From contig NZ_VCHA01000001.1 in the NCBI RefSeq assembly GCF_016597815.1, forward strand, positions 496,001-560,000: a stretch of DNA of 64,000 nt, given 5' to 3'. The DNA comes from Marinobacter sp. DY40_1A1 (lineage in GTDB: Bacteria > Pseudomonadota > Gammaproteobacteria > Pseudomonadales > Oleiphilaceae). The position numbers were made by a program, and so were the translations under genes. The notes below the pieces were generated by a model. That model worked only from the letters and a program-made list of their open reading frames with translations, was not told the DNA's origin and searched no databases. This document shows, in pieces, positions 34,235 to 44,244 of the stretch (position 1 is its first letter; each line of letters begins with the position of its first letter).

Positions 34235-36412
34235 TTGAAACAGGTTACTCAAACTCTTCGCACCGGTGTTGTAAATGTTAATGAGGTACCGATTCCTACA
34301 TTAAACGACAAGTTTGTTTTGGTTCAAAACCACGCTTCGGTCATAAGTGCTGGGACAGAGAAAACCAAGATCGATATGGGCAAAAAGAGCCTACTGCAGA
34401 AAGCTAAAGCTCGTCCGGATCTGGTAAAACAAGTTGTTGGTAAGGTTAGGGCAGAGGGTTTGAGAAAAACGCTGCAAACCGTGAATTCGCGGCTGGATGC
34501 ACCATCGCCTCTTGGCTATAGCTGCGTCGGTACAGTAGTGGCTGCGGGTGGCTTGGTTGCAGGAATACAACCTGGCGATCGTGTGGCTTGTGGCGGCGCA
34601 GATTACGCTAACCATGCAGAGTTTGTGGCTGTACCCAAAAACCTGGCTGTTAAAGTACCCGCGAATGTTACTGACGACGAGGCGGCGTTTACGACCGTCG
34701 GCTCTATCGCGCTGCAGGGCGTGCGCCTTTCACAGCCAGAACTTGGTGAAACATTTTTGGTGGTCGGTCTTGGCTTGTTGGGACAAATAGCAGTTCAGCT
34801 GCTTCGTGCAAATGGCTGCAAAGTAGTTGGTACTGACCTAGACCCAGCTCTGGTAGCGCGCTCTGAATCATTCGGTGCGATAGGTGTGCCGCCGGGTGCA
34901 GATGTGACTAGGCTTTGCCAATCGGTAACAGGCGGCCATGGGGTAGATGGAGTGGTAGTTTGTGCTGGTAGCTCCAGCAACACCATCATAGAAATGTGCG
35001 GTGCTGCTACCAGAGAGAAGGGGCGTGTTGTGGTAGTTGGTGCGGTTCGAATGGATATTCCGCGCGAGGATTATTTCAAGAAAGAGATCAGTGTCATCAT
35101 TTCCCGCTCTTATGGTCCTGGCAGGTATGATCCTTTTTATGAAGAAAACGGCAATGACTACCCCCTAGCCTACGTGCGCTTCACCGAACAACGGAACATG
35201 GAGACGTTCCTCAGTCTTGTTTCACAAGACAAGATTGATATTAAAAGCCTGATTACTCATCGATTCCCGGTGGACGACGCAGCAAAAGCCTATGCCCTGA
35301 TCGAAGGGGATAAGACCGAGCCTTACCTCGGAATATTGCTTCAATATGATCCCAAGCCTTTTGACCCAGCGGAATCTTCGCGAATTGCCCTTACTCCGGC
35401 CAAAGTGTCAGGAGAGAAGGTGAAGCTCTCTTTTTACGGTGCAGGGAATTATGCAACGGCCAGCCTGTTGCCACCCCTTCAGTCCAGCGGAAAAGTCAGT
35501 TTCAGTGGTTTGGTAACCGCGAGCGGACGCTCTGCCCAAGGAGTTGCCAAGCAATTTGGCTTCGGCTTCTGTGCCGGCAGCTTTAAGGATCTCTTGGAGT
35601 GCGATACGGATGCAATCCTGATCGCTACCCGACATAACACCCACGGTGTTGCTGTCCGGGATGCTCTGCGGGCCCGTAAACACGTGTATGTAGAAAAGCC
35701 GATGGGGATGTCTGTATCGGAATTGGCCGACATTCATGAAGCCTATTCAGAATGTGGTCAAGCTCAGGTTATGGTCGGGTTCAATCGGCGGTTTGCGCCG
35801 GCTACCCAACAGGCGGTCGGGCATTTCTCTGGTATTAAAAGCCCGCTTGTTGTGAATATTCGAATCAATGCCGGCCCTATTCCGGGTGACCATTGGATTC
35901 AGGATCCGGAAATCGGCGGCGGGCGCATGATAGGTGAGGGTTGCCATTTCATAGATCTTGCCTCAGCTCTGGTTGGTAGTAACGTCAAGACTGTCTATGC
36001 AGTTGGTACTAGCAAAGCGGAAAAGTCGGCGCTGCTTAACGATAATCTTTGTCTGTCGCTCACCTTCGAGAATGGCAGTGCAGCCAACATTACGTACACG
36101 GCTGATGGCTCCAAGGCGATGGCAAAGGAGTATGTTGAAGTTTTTGGTGGAGGACGTTCCGCGCAGATTCATGACTTCAAGGAAGTTGTGTTGTTCACTG
36201 GCGATACTGGTATCAAGCGCAATAAGTTGGGCGTGCAGGATAAAGGCCAGAAAGTCATGATCGCCGCATGGCTGGATGGCCTGAAGCGTGGAGAGTCCTG
36301 TGTCGATTACGAGTGCTTGATGGCAACCAGTCTGGCAACGGTTATGGCGGTAGAGTCGCTGGCTTGCGGCATGCCAATGAAAGTCGATCTCTCCGTGCTT
36401 TCCCCACACTGA
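34235..36412 (+). CDS. Bi-domain oxidoreductase: medium-chain dehydrogenase fused to Gfo/Idh/MocA domain
   Basis: 725 residues. Residues ~1-375 are an MDR (zinc-alcohol-dehydrogenase-like) domain with LGYSCVGTVVAAG, GDRVACGG and the nucleotide-binding VVGLGLLGQIAVQLL. Residues ~385-725 are a Gfo/Idh/MocA domain with FYGAGNYATASLLPPL, YVEKPMGMSV, GFNRRFAPATQQ and GEGCHFIDLASALVG. Such fusions recur in polysaccharide loci next to heparinase-like or alpha/alpha-barrel proteins, but their reaction is not established. The start is a TTG 4 bp after the upstream paralogue. G+C content rises again from here on. Confidence 0.85.
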   Translation: MKQVTQTLRTGVVNVNEVPIPTLNDKFVLVQNHASVISAGTEKTKIDMGKKSLLQKAKARPDLVKQVVGKVRAEGLRKTLQTVNSRLDAPSPLGYSCVGTVVAAGGLVAGIQPGDRVACGGADYANHAEFVAVPKNLAVKVPANVTDDEAAFTTVGSIALQGVRLSQPELGETFLVVGLGLLGQIAVQLLRANGCKVVGTDLDPALVARSESFGAIGVPPGADVTRLCQSVTGGHGVDGVVVCAGSSSNTIIEMCGAATREKGRVVVVGAVRMDIPREDYFKKEISVIISRSYGPGRYDPFYEENGNDYPLAYVRFTEQRNMETFLSLVSQDKIDIKSLITHRFPVDDAAKAYALIEGDKTEPYLGILLQYDPKPFDPAESSRIALTPAKVSGEKVKLSFYGAGNYATASLLPPLQSSGKVSFSGLVTASGRSAQGVAKQFGFGFCAGSFKDLLECDTDAILIATRHNTHGVAVRDALRARKHVYVEKPMGMSVSELADIHEAYSECGQAQVMVGFNRRFAPATQQAVGHFSGIKSPLVVNIRINAGPIPGDHWIQDPEIGGGRMIGEGCHFIDLASALVGSNVKTVYAVGTSKAEKSALLNDNLCLSLTFENGSAANITYTADGSKAMAKEYVEVFGGGRSAQIHDFKEVVLFTGDTGIKRNKLGVQDKGQKVMIAAWLDGLKRGESCVDYECLMATSLATVMAVESLACGMPMKVDLSVLSPH

Positions 36413-36452
36413 GCAAAAGGACATCCGGGGGCAACAGGCCTCCGTCATAACT

Positions 36453-37634
36453 ATGGATTCACTCGCTTTGCTCAATTCACGTTTGCTAGACAATCTGCGC
36501 GTGCAAGACTTCGCAGGTTTCGACCCCTTCGATTCGCTAAACAGCCGGCTCCTCTCGGCTACGCCGCTGTACCGAAACAACTTTATACGGTTAGCTTGGC
36601 TGCAGTTGGGTAAACGCTCACCGGTCAATTTGCGCCCCTTCCTGGGCGTGCCCAAGAAGCGCAATCCCAAAGGTATCGCGCTGGTTATTTCCGGGTTGGT
36701 TAATGACTATCACCGCACTGGTGAGAATCATTTTCTGGTTGAGGCCAATGAACTTTCGGGTTGGTTGTTGGCTGAGCGGAGTAATGTCCAGGAGTGGGGC
36801 TACAGTTGCTGGGGTTATCATTTTGATTGGCAGGCTCGGGCTTTCTATGTGCCTGCGGGCAAGCCAAACATTATTACCACGTGCTACGTGGCTCGTGCAT
36901 TGTTTGATTTGGGCAAGGTAACGGGGGATCAATCCCTGATCGATGTTTCGCTGGATGCAGCGCGATTCATTTCCAGGCATTTGTACACCGAAGCGGATGG
37001 TCGTAGCTTCTATGCCTATATCCCCGGTGAATCAGCGTTTGTTCACAACGCCAGTCTGTGGGGCGCCGCATGGTGTGGCTTTGCAGGGAGAACGCTTGGT
37101 GATGAGGCTTTAGTTGAACAAGCTCTGCGTGTTGCCCGCCAGTCTGCCCAGGAGCAGGTTAAAGACGGTTCCTGGGTTTACGGCGAAAGGCACCATCATA
37201 AGTTTAAAGACGGCTTCCACACGGGTTATAACCTGGAAGCACTGTGCATCTTACGTGATGCACTGCAGACCAACGAATTTGATGAATGCATCGCCAAGGG
37301 TTACCAGTATTATGTGGAGACCTTTTTCGAGACTGACGGCACAGCAAAATACTACGATAATTCGGTTTATCCGCTGGATATGCACAGCTTCGCTCAAGCA
37401 ATTTTTACGCTCTTGAAAGTTGGTGGCACAGCGGCGGACGTGGAACTGTGCGAAAGGGTTGTGCAGCGGGCGATAGACCTGATGTATAGGCCATCCACAG
37501 GGCTTTTTATCTACCAGAAAACCCGTCATTTCACGAATCGTATCAATTATATGCGCTGGACACAGGCTTGGGCCTACTGCTCCTTTGCATTCTACAATCG
37601 TTTTCGAGTTGAGTTAGACAATGCACAGGATTGA
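36453..37634 (+). CDS. (alpha/alpha)6-barrel protein of the polysaccharide locus, function unknown
   Basis: 393 residues, rich in helix-forming repeats with aromatic and Gly turns (WGYSCWGYHFDWQ, NASLWGAAWCGFAGR, HTGYNLEALCILRDAL, SVYPLDMHSFAQAIF), typical of six-hairpin glycosidase or terpenoid-cyclase toroids. No signal peptide, so it should act in the cytoplasm, where an epimerase, lyase or lipid-linked-sugar-modifying role is conceivable. Relatives in databases are often labelled delta-aminolevulinic acid dehydratase without visible reason. It follows the bi-domain oxidoreductase by 40 bp and overlaps the next gene by 14 bp, so the oxidoreductases and this protein probably act together. 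Confidence 0.6.
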   Translation: MDSLALLNSRLLDNLRVQDFAGFDPFDSLNSRLLSATPLYRNNFIRLAWLQLGKRSPVNLRPFLGVPKKRNPKGIALVISGLVNDYHRTGENHFLVEANELSGWLLAERSNVQEWGYSCWGYHFDWQARAFYVPAGKPNIITTCYVARALFDLGKVTGDQSLIDVSLDAARFISRHLYTEADGRSFYAYIPGESAFVHNASLWGAAWCGFAGRTLGDEALVEQALRVARQSAQEQVKDGSWVYGERHHHKFKDGFHTGYNLEALCILRDALQTNEFDECIAKGYQYYVETFFETDGTAKYYDNSVYPLDMHSFAQAIFTLLKVGGTAADVELCERVVQRAIDLMYRPSTGLFIYQKTRHFTNRINYMRWTQAWAYCSFAFYNRFRVELDNAQD

Positions 37635-38358
37635 AATGCTGGGCTGCCCTATGGACGTGGGCACGATGAGCGAGACCGTTACCGCAATAGATAATGCTTT
37701 AACCAGCGAACAATTTACCCAGCACGTGGTAGTAAACGTTGCCAAGTTGGTCAATATGCGCAAAGACCCTGAGCTTGATGCCTCGGTTCGTGAATGCGAC
37801 ATCATCAATATTGATGGTATGGGCGTTGTGTTAGGTGCCCGCCTGTTGGGCCATGATGTGCCTGAACGAGTTGCCGGCGTCGATCTTTTTCATGAGCTGC
37901 TGGTGATGAGTTCGAAGCAGGGGTACTCGGTGTTTTTACTTGGGGCCAAGGAAGAAGTGGTTTCGGAAACTGCCCGCCGTGTTCAGACCCAGTATCCCGA
38001 TTTGAAGCTGGCCGGTTACCATCATGGTTATTTCTGGGATGATGAGGAGGTGATGGTTGAACGCATTCGCGCTTCCGGCGCGCAATTGCTGTTCGTGGCC
38101 ATTACGTCTCCCAAAAAAGAAAACTTCATCAATAAGTGGCGTGATCAGCTAGGCGTCAGCTTTGTGATGGGTGTGGGTGGCACCTTTGATGTGGTGGCTG
38201 GTAAGGTTCAGCGTGCACCTGAATGGATGCAAAATTCCGGGCTGGAGTGGTTTTATCGAGTCCTCCAGGAGCCGGGCCGTATGTGGAAACGCTACCTCAT
38301 TACCAACTCCGTGTTTGCGTGGTTGCTGCTTCGAGAAAAGCTCAAGCGCAAAGGCTGA
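37621..38358 (+). CDS. WecG/TagA/CpsF-family glycosyltransferase
   Basis: 245 residues, GT26 family. Typical segments are HVVVNVAKLVNMRKDPEL, CDIINIDGMGVVLGARLLG (with the conserved Asp), VFLLGAKEEV, and GVGGTFDVVAGKVQRAPEWMQNSGLEWFYRVLQEP near the end. WecG transfers ManNAcA from UDP-ManNAcA; TagA transfers ManNAc. The two next genes, wecC and wecB, make UDP-ManNAcA, so a ManNAcA transferase is the best reading. It overlaps the barrel-protein gene by 14 bp. Confidence 0.88.
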   Translation: MHRIEMLGCPMDVGTMSETVTAIDNALTSEQFTQHVVVNVAKLVNMRKDPELDASVRECDIINIDGMGVVLGARLLGHDVPERVAGVDLFHELLVMSSKQGYSVFLLGAKEEVVSETARRVQTQYPDLKLAGYHHGYFWDDEEVMVERIRASGAQLLFVAITSPKKENFINKWRDQLGVSFVMGVGGTFDVVAGKVQRAPEWMQNSGLEWFYRVLQEPGRMWKRYLITNSVFAWLLLREKLKRKG

Positions 38359-38425
38359 GTGTTCCCTTCTTTTTTTGTCGTCTTTCCCCTTTACGTTTTC
38401 TTTAGTTAGTAAGGAGTCTCCCTAA

Positions 38426-39703
38426 ATGGAGTTCAACCGAATCTCTGTGGTTGGTCTTGGTTATATTGGTCTACCCACGGCAGCGGTGATTGCCTCCCGG
38501 CGCCGAGAAGTGATTGGCCTGGACGTTAGCCCGAAGGTTGTGGATACCATCAACCGCGGTGATATCCACATTGTCGAGCCAGATCTGGACATGATTGTCC
38601 ACGCTGCCGTAAAGGAAGGTTATTTAAGGGCAACATTAACACCGGAGGCGGCAGATGCCTTTCTGATTGCGGTGCCCACGCCATTCAAGGCTGAAAACGG
38701 TAAAGAACACGTGCCGGATTTGAAGTACATTGAGGCGGCAGCAAGAGCTATAGCGCCGGTCCTGGCAAAAGGGAATCTGGTTATTCTTGAGTCCACCTCT
38801 CCGGTAGGTGCTACTGAGCGGTTGGCTGAGTGGCTGGCTGAAGCCCGTCCTGATCTGGTGTTCCCGCAAGGAGGAGGCGAGGCGTCAGATATCCGGGTTG
38901 CCCATTGTCCTGAGAGGGTGCTGCCAGGGCATGTTATTCGGGAACTGGTTTCAAACGACCGGGTTATCGGTGGGATGACACCAAAATGCTCGGACGCAGC
39001 GGCTGAACTCTATGGTTTGTTTGTTGAGGGGGAGTGTGTGCGCACCACCGCTCGCACGGCCGAAATGGCGAAGCTTACCGAGAACAGCTTCCGGGATGTG
39101 AATATTGCGTTTGCCAACGAGTTATCGCTGATTTGTGACAAGCTTGATATTGATGTTTGGGAGCTGATTGAGTTGGCCAACAGGCACCCACGAGTGAATA
39201 TTCTAAAACCCGGCCCCGGAGTTGGCGGGCACTGCATAGCGGTGGATCCTTGGTTTATCGTGAGTGAGGCGCCTGAGCAAGCGCGGCTGATTCGCACTGC
39301 TCGGGAAGTAAATGACAGCAAGCCTGGTTGGGTGGTGGATAAAGTACGCACGGCTGTTGGCGCCTATCTTCTGGAGCATCCGGACAAGTCAGCCAGGGAT
39401 GTGTCTGTTGCATGCTACGGCCTGGCGTTTAAGCCGGATATTGATGACTTGAGAGAGAGCCCGGCGTTGAATATTGCGGTCGAGCTCAAAAAAAATCTGA
39501 CGGGTGAATTGTTTCTCGTTGAGCCAAATATTAAATCCGTACCTGATGCGCTAGCCGGGTGCCAACTATTGGACGTTAACGAGGCTAAACTAAAGGCCGA
39601 TATTTGTTTGATTCTGGTTGCTCATAAGCAGTTCCGAGAGCTGGATTTCACCATGAAGCCAGCAGGCTGTGTAATTGATGTTGTTGCCAGCGGCCGAGTC
39701 TGA
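38426..39703 (+). CDS. wecC: UDP-N-acetyl-D-mannosamine dehydrogenase
   Basis: Four-electron oxidation of UDP-ManNAc to UDP-ManNAcA with NAD. 425 residues. Rossmann motif VVGLGYIGLPTAAVIA (~8-23), ESTSPVG, and the catalytic Cys in GPGVGGHCIAVDPWFI. The C-terminal UDP-binding domain has CYGLAFKPDIDDLRESPA. AAGGAG precedes the ATG. It is the only nucleotide-sugar 6-dehydrogenase in the window; the wecB neighbour supports ManNAc over glucose as substrate. Confidence 0.93.
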   Translation: MEFNRISVVGLGYIGLPTAAVIASRRREVIGLDVSPKVVDTINRGDIHIVEPDLDMIVHAAVKEGYLRATLTPEAADAFLIAVPTPFKAENGKEHVPDLKYIEAAARAIAPVLAKGNLVILESTSPVGATERLAEWLAEARPDLVFPQGGGEASDIRVAHCPERVLPGHVIRELVSNDRVIGGMTPKCSDAAAELYGLFVEGECVRTTARTAEMAKLTENSFRDVNIAFANELSLICDKLDIDVWELIELANRHPRVNILKPGPGVGGHCIAVDPWFIVSEAPEQARLIRTAREVNDSKPGWVVDKVRTAVGAYLLEHPDKSARDVSVACYGLAFKPDIDDLRESPALNIAVELKKNLTGELFLVEPNIKSVPDALAGCQLLDVNEAKLKADICLILVAHKQFRELDFTMKPAGCVIDVVASGRV

Positions 39704-39734
39704 CGGGCTCGGGGCATTTCAATAGGGTTTGAAT

Positions 39735-40856
39735 ATGAAAGTTATGACGGTATTTGGCACTCGCCCTGAAGCGATCAAAATGGCTCCGCTGGTTTTGGCT
39801 CTCCAGCAAGACGAGCGCTTTGAGGCGCAGCTTTGCGTGACCGCTCAGCATCGGGAGATGCTGGATCAGGTGTTGGATTTGTTTGGGCTGGACCCGGATT
39901 TCGATTTGGACATCATGAAGCCGAATCAGGACCTAACGGATGTGACAAGCGGAATTCTACAGGGCATGCGGTCCGTATTGGCTAGTGCCAAGCCGGATAT
40001 CGTTTTGGTTCACGGCGACACTGCAACCACCTTTGCCGCCTCATTGGCCGCCTACTTTCAGCAGATTCCGGTAGGGCATGTTGAGGCAGGGCTGCGTACG
40101 GGGAATTTATATTCACCGTGGCCTGAAGAAGGCAACCGGAAGCTGACTGGCGCTCTGGCTAATATTCATTTTGCACCCACAGATCTGTCTGCACAGAATT
40201 TGGCAAAAGAAGGTGTCTCTAGCGACCAGGTAACAGTTACGGGCAATACTGTTATCGATGCACTGTTAGAGGTTGTCGCGCGAATCGATGGCGATAGTTC
40301 GCTGAGTCAGGAGCTTGCGGTGCAGTTTTCATTTCTCAAGCCTGAGCGCAGGATGATACTGGTTACTGGTCATAGGCGTGAAAGTTTTGGTGGTGGGTTC
40401 GAGCGCATTTGTGAGGCTTTGGCCCGAACCGCGCAGCAATATCCCAGTGTGGATGTCGTATACCCGATGCACCTGAACCCCAATGTGCGGGAACCGGTCA
40501 ACAGGCTGTTGAATAAACTCCCCAACGTTCACTTGATCGAGCCCCTGGATTACTTGCCGTTTGTCTATCTGATGAATCGCTCTCATCTCATTTTGACCGA
40601 TTCCGGAGGCATTCAGGAGGAAGCTCCTTCCCTTGGTAAGCCCGTGCTAGTGATGCGCGATACTACAGAGCGTCCCGAAGCGGTATCAGCTGGTACTGTT
40701 GAGTTGGTAGGTACGGATGTGGAACGAATCTGTGCTCGTATAGATGCTCTTTTGACCGACGAGTCGCTTTATCAGGCAATGGCGCTTGCGCACAATCCTT
40801 ATGGTGATGGGAGTGCTAGCTTAAGGATTCTTGATGCTTTGGAAAGATATATGTAG
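39735..40856 (+). CDS. wecB: UDP-N-acetylglucosamine 2-epimerase (non-hydrolysing)
   Basis: Interconverts UDP-GlcNAc and UDP-ManNAc, the WecC substrate. 373 residues. Opening [44 protein letters not shown] and [29 protein letters not shown] are all present. The start at 39735 is chosen because AGGG (39724-39727) lies 7 nt upstream; an in-frame TTG at 39729 precedes it. It is the last gene before an inactivated insertion sequence. Confidence 0.95.
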   Translation: MKVMTVFGTRPEAIKMAPLVLALQQDERFEAQLCVTAQHREMLDQVLDLFGLDPDFDLDIMKPNQDLTDVTSGILQGMRSVLASAKPDIVLVHGDTATTFAASLAAYFQQIPVGHVEAGLRTGNLYSPWPEEGNRKLTGALANIHFAPTDLSAQNLAKEGVSSDQVTVTGNTVIDALLEVVARIDGDSSLSQELAVQFSFLKPERRMILVTGHRRESFGGGFERICEALARTAQQYPSVDVVYPMHLNPNVREPVNRLLNKLPNVHLIEPLDYLPFVYLMNRSHLILTDSGGIQEEAPSLGKPVLVMRDTTERPEAVSAGTVELVGTDVERICARIDALLTDESLYQAMALAHNPYGDGSASLRILDALERYM

Positions 40857-40957
40857 TGGACTGTTAACCCCTAACATTAATTTTAAAGAGGTTCTGGTTA
40901 AGTCTCAAAATCAGTGATAATAAGGTCATCGTCAACCTCACAGGGTTCGTTGCCACC

Positions 40958-41903
40958 ATGGATCAGATCGCCTTATCCGAAGCCGAGTGCCAGTACAAGA
41001 AGCGCAAAGCTCGTCGCGAGATCTTTCTGGAGCGGACGGACAAGCTGATTCCCTGGAAGCAGTTGGAGAAGAAGGTAGCCCGATATTACCCGAAGGGCCA
41101 GACTGGTCGGCCCCCCCTACCCGTTGCCCACCATGCTGCGAGTTCACTGCATGCAGTTGTTTTATAGCCTCAGCGACCCGGCCATGGAAGACGCCCTGTA
41201 CGAGATCGAATCCATGCGTCACTTTGCTGGCCTGAAATTGGACCGCCTGCCGGATGAAACCACCATCCTCTAATTCCGGCATTTCTTGGAGCACCATGAT
41301 TTTGGCAAGGTGTCGTTCAAGGAAGTCAACAAGCATTTGGAGTAAAATGGCCAGATGCTGCGTGAAGGCAGCATTGTGGATGCCACGATCATTTCTGCCC
41401 CAAGCCCCACCAAGAATGAGAGCGGCCAGCGCGATCCGGAAATGCACCAGACCAGAAAAGGCAAATAGTATTACTTTGGCATGAAGATGCACATCGGTGT
41501 AGATGACACGCTCGCCCTGATCCACAGAATCGATACCACGGCAGCCAACGTCCATGACATCGTGCAGGCTGGCAACATTCTCCAAGACGACGAGCAGCGT
41601 GTGTTCGGTGAAGCCGGTTATCCTGGAATTCAAAAGCGGGATGAGCATAAAGATCGTAAAAACGTGCCCTGGTTCATTGCTAAGCGTCCTGGCTCTCGTA
41701 AGACGCTGGACGACCGCAAGTTGAAAGCTGAAAGCCTCAATGCTAGCGCCCGGGCCAAGGTGGAGCATTCATTCCGGTACTTCAAACAAGTTTTTGGCTA
41801 TAGCAAAGACCGCTATCGTGGCCGGGCTAAAAGCAGTAACCGACTGCACTTGCTGGCCGCGTTCAACAACCTGCTGATGGGTGAGAAATACATACTGGCG
41901 TAG
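40958..41903 (+). pseudogene. IS5-family transposase, broken by one frameshift and three stops
   Basis: Reads as a DDE transposase of the IS5 family (opening MDQIALSEAECQYKKRKARR, middle [18 protein letters not shown] and HIGVDDTLALIHRI, end AKVEHSFRYFKQVFGYSKDRYRG). An extra C at 41127-41129 shifts the frame. In the restored frame, codons become stops at 41271-41273 (TAA), 41343-41345 (TAA) and 41466-41468 (TAG). The conserved Asp and Glu regions are otherwise recognisable. Terminal inverted repeats could not be set with confidence; weakly similar stretches lie near 40890 and, inverted, near 42035. It interrupts the locus between wecB and the second Wzz gene. Confidence 0.9.
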
Positions 41904-42219
41904 GGCCAGTGTGCCTGTTTTCCGCCAAAATGGCGGGAAGCGGGCAAAAAACAAACAAATGAAGGGAGTAATGACGCCCGAGTGACGGTAGAATGTTTTT
42001 TTTGAGTTGAAAAGCGATTCAGCGACAAATCAGGCGTTAATCAAGCCGCTCCCTAGAAAGCGGTTAGGCTTCAAGCCTCTGCTGGTAGTGCTTGTGGATC
42101 TGATCAGCCGTACCCAGAAAACGTCATCAGGCGTTTGTTAAACTGAGTGTTTCACTTGTGGTTGGATGCCGCTGAGTTTGAGGCGATTTAAAATATCACA
42201 TAATATAGGGATAGTTTAA
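41904..42219. other. Spacer after the dead IS element
   Basis: 316 bp without a gene. It begins with a palindrome (CCGCCAAAATGGCGG, 41921-41935) after the transposase stop and continues with sequence that likely holds the right end of the IS and old flanking DNA. No promoter or terminator was placed with confidence; if the operon is read through from 15.3 kb, RfaH would have to carry polymerase across this stretch. Confidence 0.5.
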
Positions 42220-42960
42220 GTGCCATCTCCTGAACCATTTCTCGTAGAGCTAACAGCGGCTCTAGTCAAATGCCGAAAGTTATTCCTGTCTGTTTTTATT
42301 ACTGTGCTCATACTGGGTATTGGGTTTCAGTTAGTTGCTGCACCCAAATATCAGTACGTCACTCTCATTAAGTTGGCTCAAAGTGGTGATGGGGCGTTTT
42401 TAACATCTGGCGAGGGTGTTATTGCTTCGATTGAAAACCACTGGTTGCCGCAGGTCACTCGCGCGTTTCAAGAGGATAGGGGCAAATGGCCCGAGGTTAA
42501 GCTTCGTAGTAGAAATGTCAGTACCGGTTATGTGCAAATATTGAGTATTGGGGCGGCCCATGATGTGGCTGAAGTTGAATGGCTTCACAAAAACCTGGCG
42601 GACAAGATTTTGGCTGGCCAGTTGTCTTTCGAGCGCAGAGCCAGAGCCCGGCTGGAGGCCCAGCTTGCTGCTGCCAAGGAACTCGTTGACGCGCCGGGAA
42701 ATGTCAGCAGTAACTCAGGTTCTTCCGACTCACGTTTTTTCGAGACCCTTATTTCACTAGAGGGCAAACTGGCTGGAATGCAAGCCGCTGAGGCTTTGGT
42801 GGTTGCCCAGCGAAAAGATGAGATTGTTGGGTTAGGGTTGGTGCCACGCCTTGCCTTGATGTTTTTGTTTGCTTTTGTGAGCGCTTTGAGTGCGGTGTTG
42901 GTTTATCGCTTCATTCAGCGAGTTGAAAGGTTGGTTAGCAACCAGGAAAAGCAGGCATGA
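42220..42960 (+). CDS. Short Wzz-like chain-length protein
   Basis: 246 residues from a GTG with AGGGA ~10 nt upstream. First membrane helix at ~21-42, periplasmic helical domain with a coiled region rich in Arg and Ala (LSFERRARARLEAQLAAAKEL), and a second helix near the C-terminus (LALMFLFAFVSALSAVLVY). No Walker motif. Shorter than Wzz of E. coli (~325) and than the protein at 20981, so it is a reduced member of the family. It leads the right-hand half of the locus and is followed by a second polymerase. Confidence 0.7.
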   Translation: MPSPEPFLVELTAALVKCRKLFLSVFITVLILGIGFQLVAAPKYQYVTLIKLAQSGDGAFLTSGEGVIASIENHWLPQVTRAFQEDRGKWPEVKLRSRNVSTGYVQILSIGAAHDVAEVEWLHKNLADKILAGQLSFERRARARLEAQLAAAKELVDAPGNVSSNSGSSDSRFFETLISLEGKLAGMQAAEALVVAQRKDEIVGLGLVPRLALMFLFAFVSALSAVLVYRFIQRVERLVSNQEKQA

Positions 42961-42981
42961 ACCGGCGCGCCGGCAAGTAAC

Positions 42982-44244
42982 ATGGCATATCGGCCCGGTT
43001 ATGCGTGGTTGCTGCTACCACTGCTTGCAGTGCTTGGAGCCTTTTTTTACGCGGGCGGAGTGTTTGGTAGGTATTTTTGGGGTTACTTGGGGCTTATGCA
43101 CTTGTGGGTGCTCTTGTTTACCCTGGGTTTCGGCATTGTTATTGCGTTGTTTCCAGCACAACAAAAGCCTGCTCCCGAATCTGCAATACCCGAAGGTGTC
43201 TTCTGGGATAGTGTGCTTTTGTTATTAGGCGCGCTTGCCATTTCTGCGCTTTTTTATGATCGATATTTCTTGCGAGGTATCGATTATCTGTCGGTTGGTG
43301 TTGCAAAAGGCAGAGCGCTACTCAATCAAGGTGGCCACGAGAGCTCAGCTTTTAGTGTTTTGGGTAACTTCTTTCTGTATTCCTACCTTTTCCCTCTTAT
43401 AGGCGCAATTATTATGTGGGAGGAAAGGAATAGCAGGGTGCGGTTGGCGATCATTGGGGTGGCACTGCTTGAGTTAGTGGCTGTTACCTATGTAATGGGT
43501 GGGAGAACTGCAATTCTGCTGACTATAGTGGTGTGCCTTGGCAGTGTTGTTGTGCGTGGTTTTCTTGGGAAAAGGCACAAGCCAGCAAGTTTGAATTACT
43601 CAAAGCTCTTAGTGCTAGGTGCGGTGTCACTTGTAGCATTTTCCGTGTTTTTTTTGTTTCGTAGCCGCGCTTTTGGCGATGGTAGCTCTTTGTCTTATTA
43701 CACGAATATTTGTGGTCATTTAACCAGCGGTACCCTGTTAAAGTGTGATTTTGGTGTGTATTCAGGGCCCTGGAGTGATCTCGCTAACTATCTTCATCTC
43801 ACTCTTCTTTACGGTTCTCACGGTACTTGGTTAACGGAGGACATTGTGCAATCGGGCATAAGCGTTGGCTGGATTACCCCCCAGGGTTTATTCGCCGTGT
43901 TTTTCGAGAGGCTAGGCATGGAGCCACCCCCCGCTGCCTTCGAAGGGTTTTGGGTGCCGGCCTCGGCTTCGTTGATCAACGACTTCGGTCTTGCCGGTAT
44001 GCTATGCTTCGCTGTTGCTTTCGGGATGCTCACGGGGGTTGTGGCAGGCTACCTCAGATCAGGCCGAATAAATGTTGCCGCTTATGCCTTGGTGTTTGCA
44101 ATTTCATTCTGGTTTTTGTCGTTTTTGATATTCCCCACGAATATTCCTGGGTTTGTGCTTTCGGTATGTTTAGGGGTGTTCTTATGGGGCGCACAATTGG
44201 TTTTTACGATGATGAGAGCACTAATTTCTGAGAGATATCCATGA
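42982..44244 (+). CDS. Second Wzy-like membrane polymerase
   Basis: 420 residues with about ten to twelve hydrophobic segments and long loops. It lacks the clear Wzy_C signature of the protein at 30480; the pattern (GGRTAILLTIVVCLG, FRSRAFGDGSS, GWITPQGLFAVFFERLGMEP) resembles oligosaccharide repeat-unit polymerases of the WzyE/EpsG-like diversity. Assignment rests on topology and position next to a Wzz-like gene and glycosyltransferases. The stop overlaps the next start by 4 bp. Confidence 0.6.
   Translation: MAYRPGYAWLLLPLLAVLGAFFYAGGVFGRYFWGYLGLMHLWVLLFTLGFGIVIALFPAQQKPAPESAIPEGVFWDSVLLLLGALAISALFYDRYFLRGIDYLSVGVAKGRALLNQGGHESSAFSVLGNFFLYSYLFPLIGAIIMWEERNSRVRLAIIGVALLELVAVTYVMGGRTAILLTIVVCLGSVVVRGFLGKRHKPASLNYSKLLVLGAVSLVAFSVFFLFRSRAFGDGSSLSYYTNICGHLTSGTLLKCDFGVYSGPWSDLANYLHLTLLYGSHGTWLTEDIVQSGISVGWITPQGLFAVFFERLGMEPPPAAFEGFWVPASASLINDFGLAGMLCFAVAFGMLTGVVAGYLRSGRINVAAYALVFAISFWFLSFLIFPTNIPGFVLSVCLGVFLWGAQLVFTMMRALISERYP

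Noticed and set aside
40860-42060. Exact IS ends and target-site duplication
   Set aside because: Only weakly similar inverted stretches were found near 40890 and 42035; not good enough to set borders.
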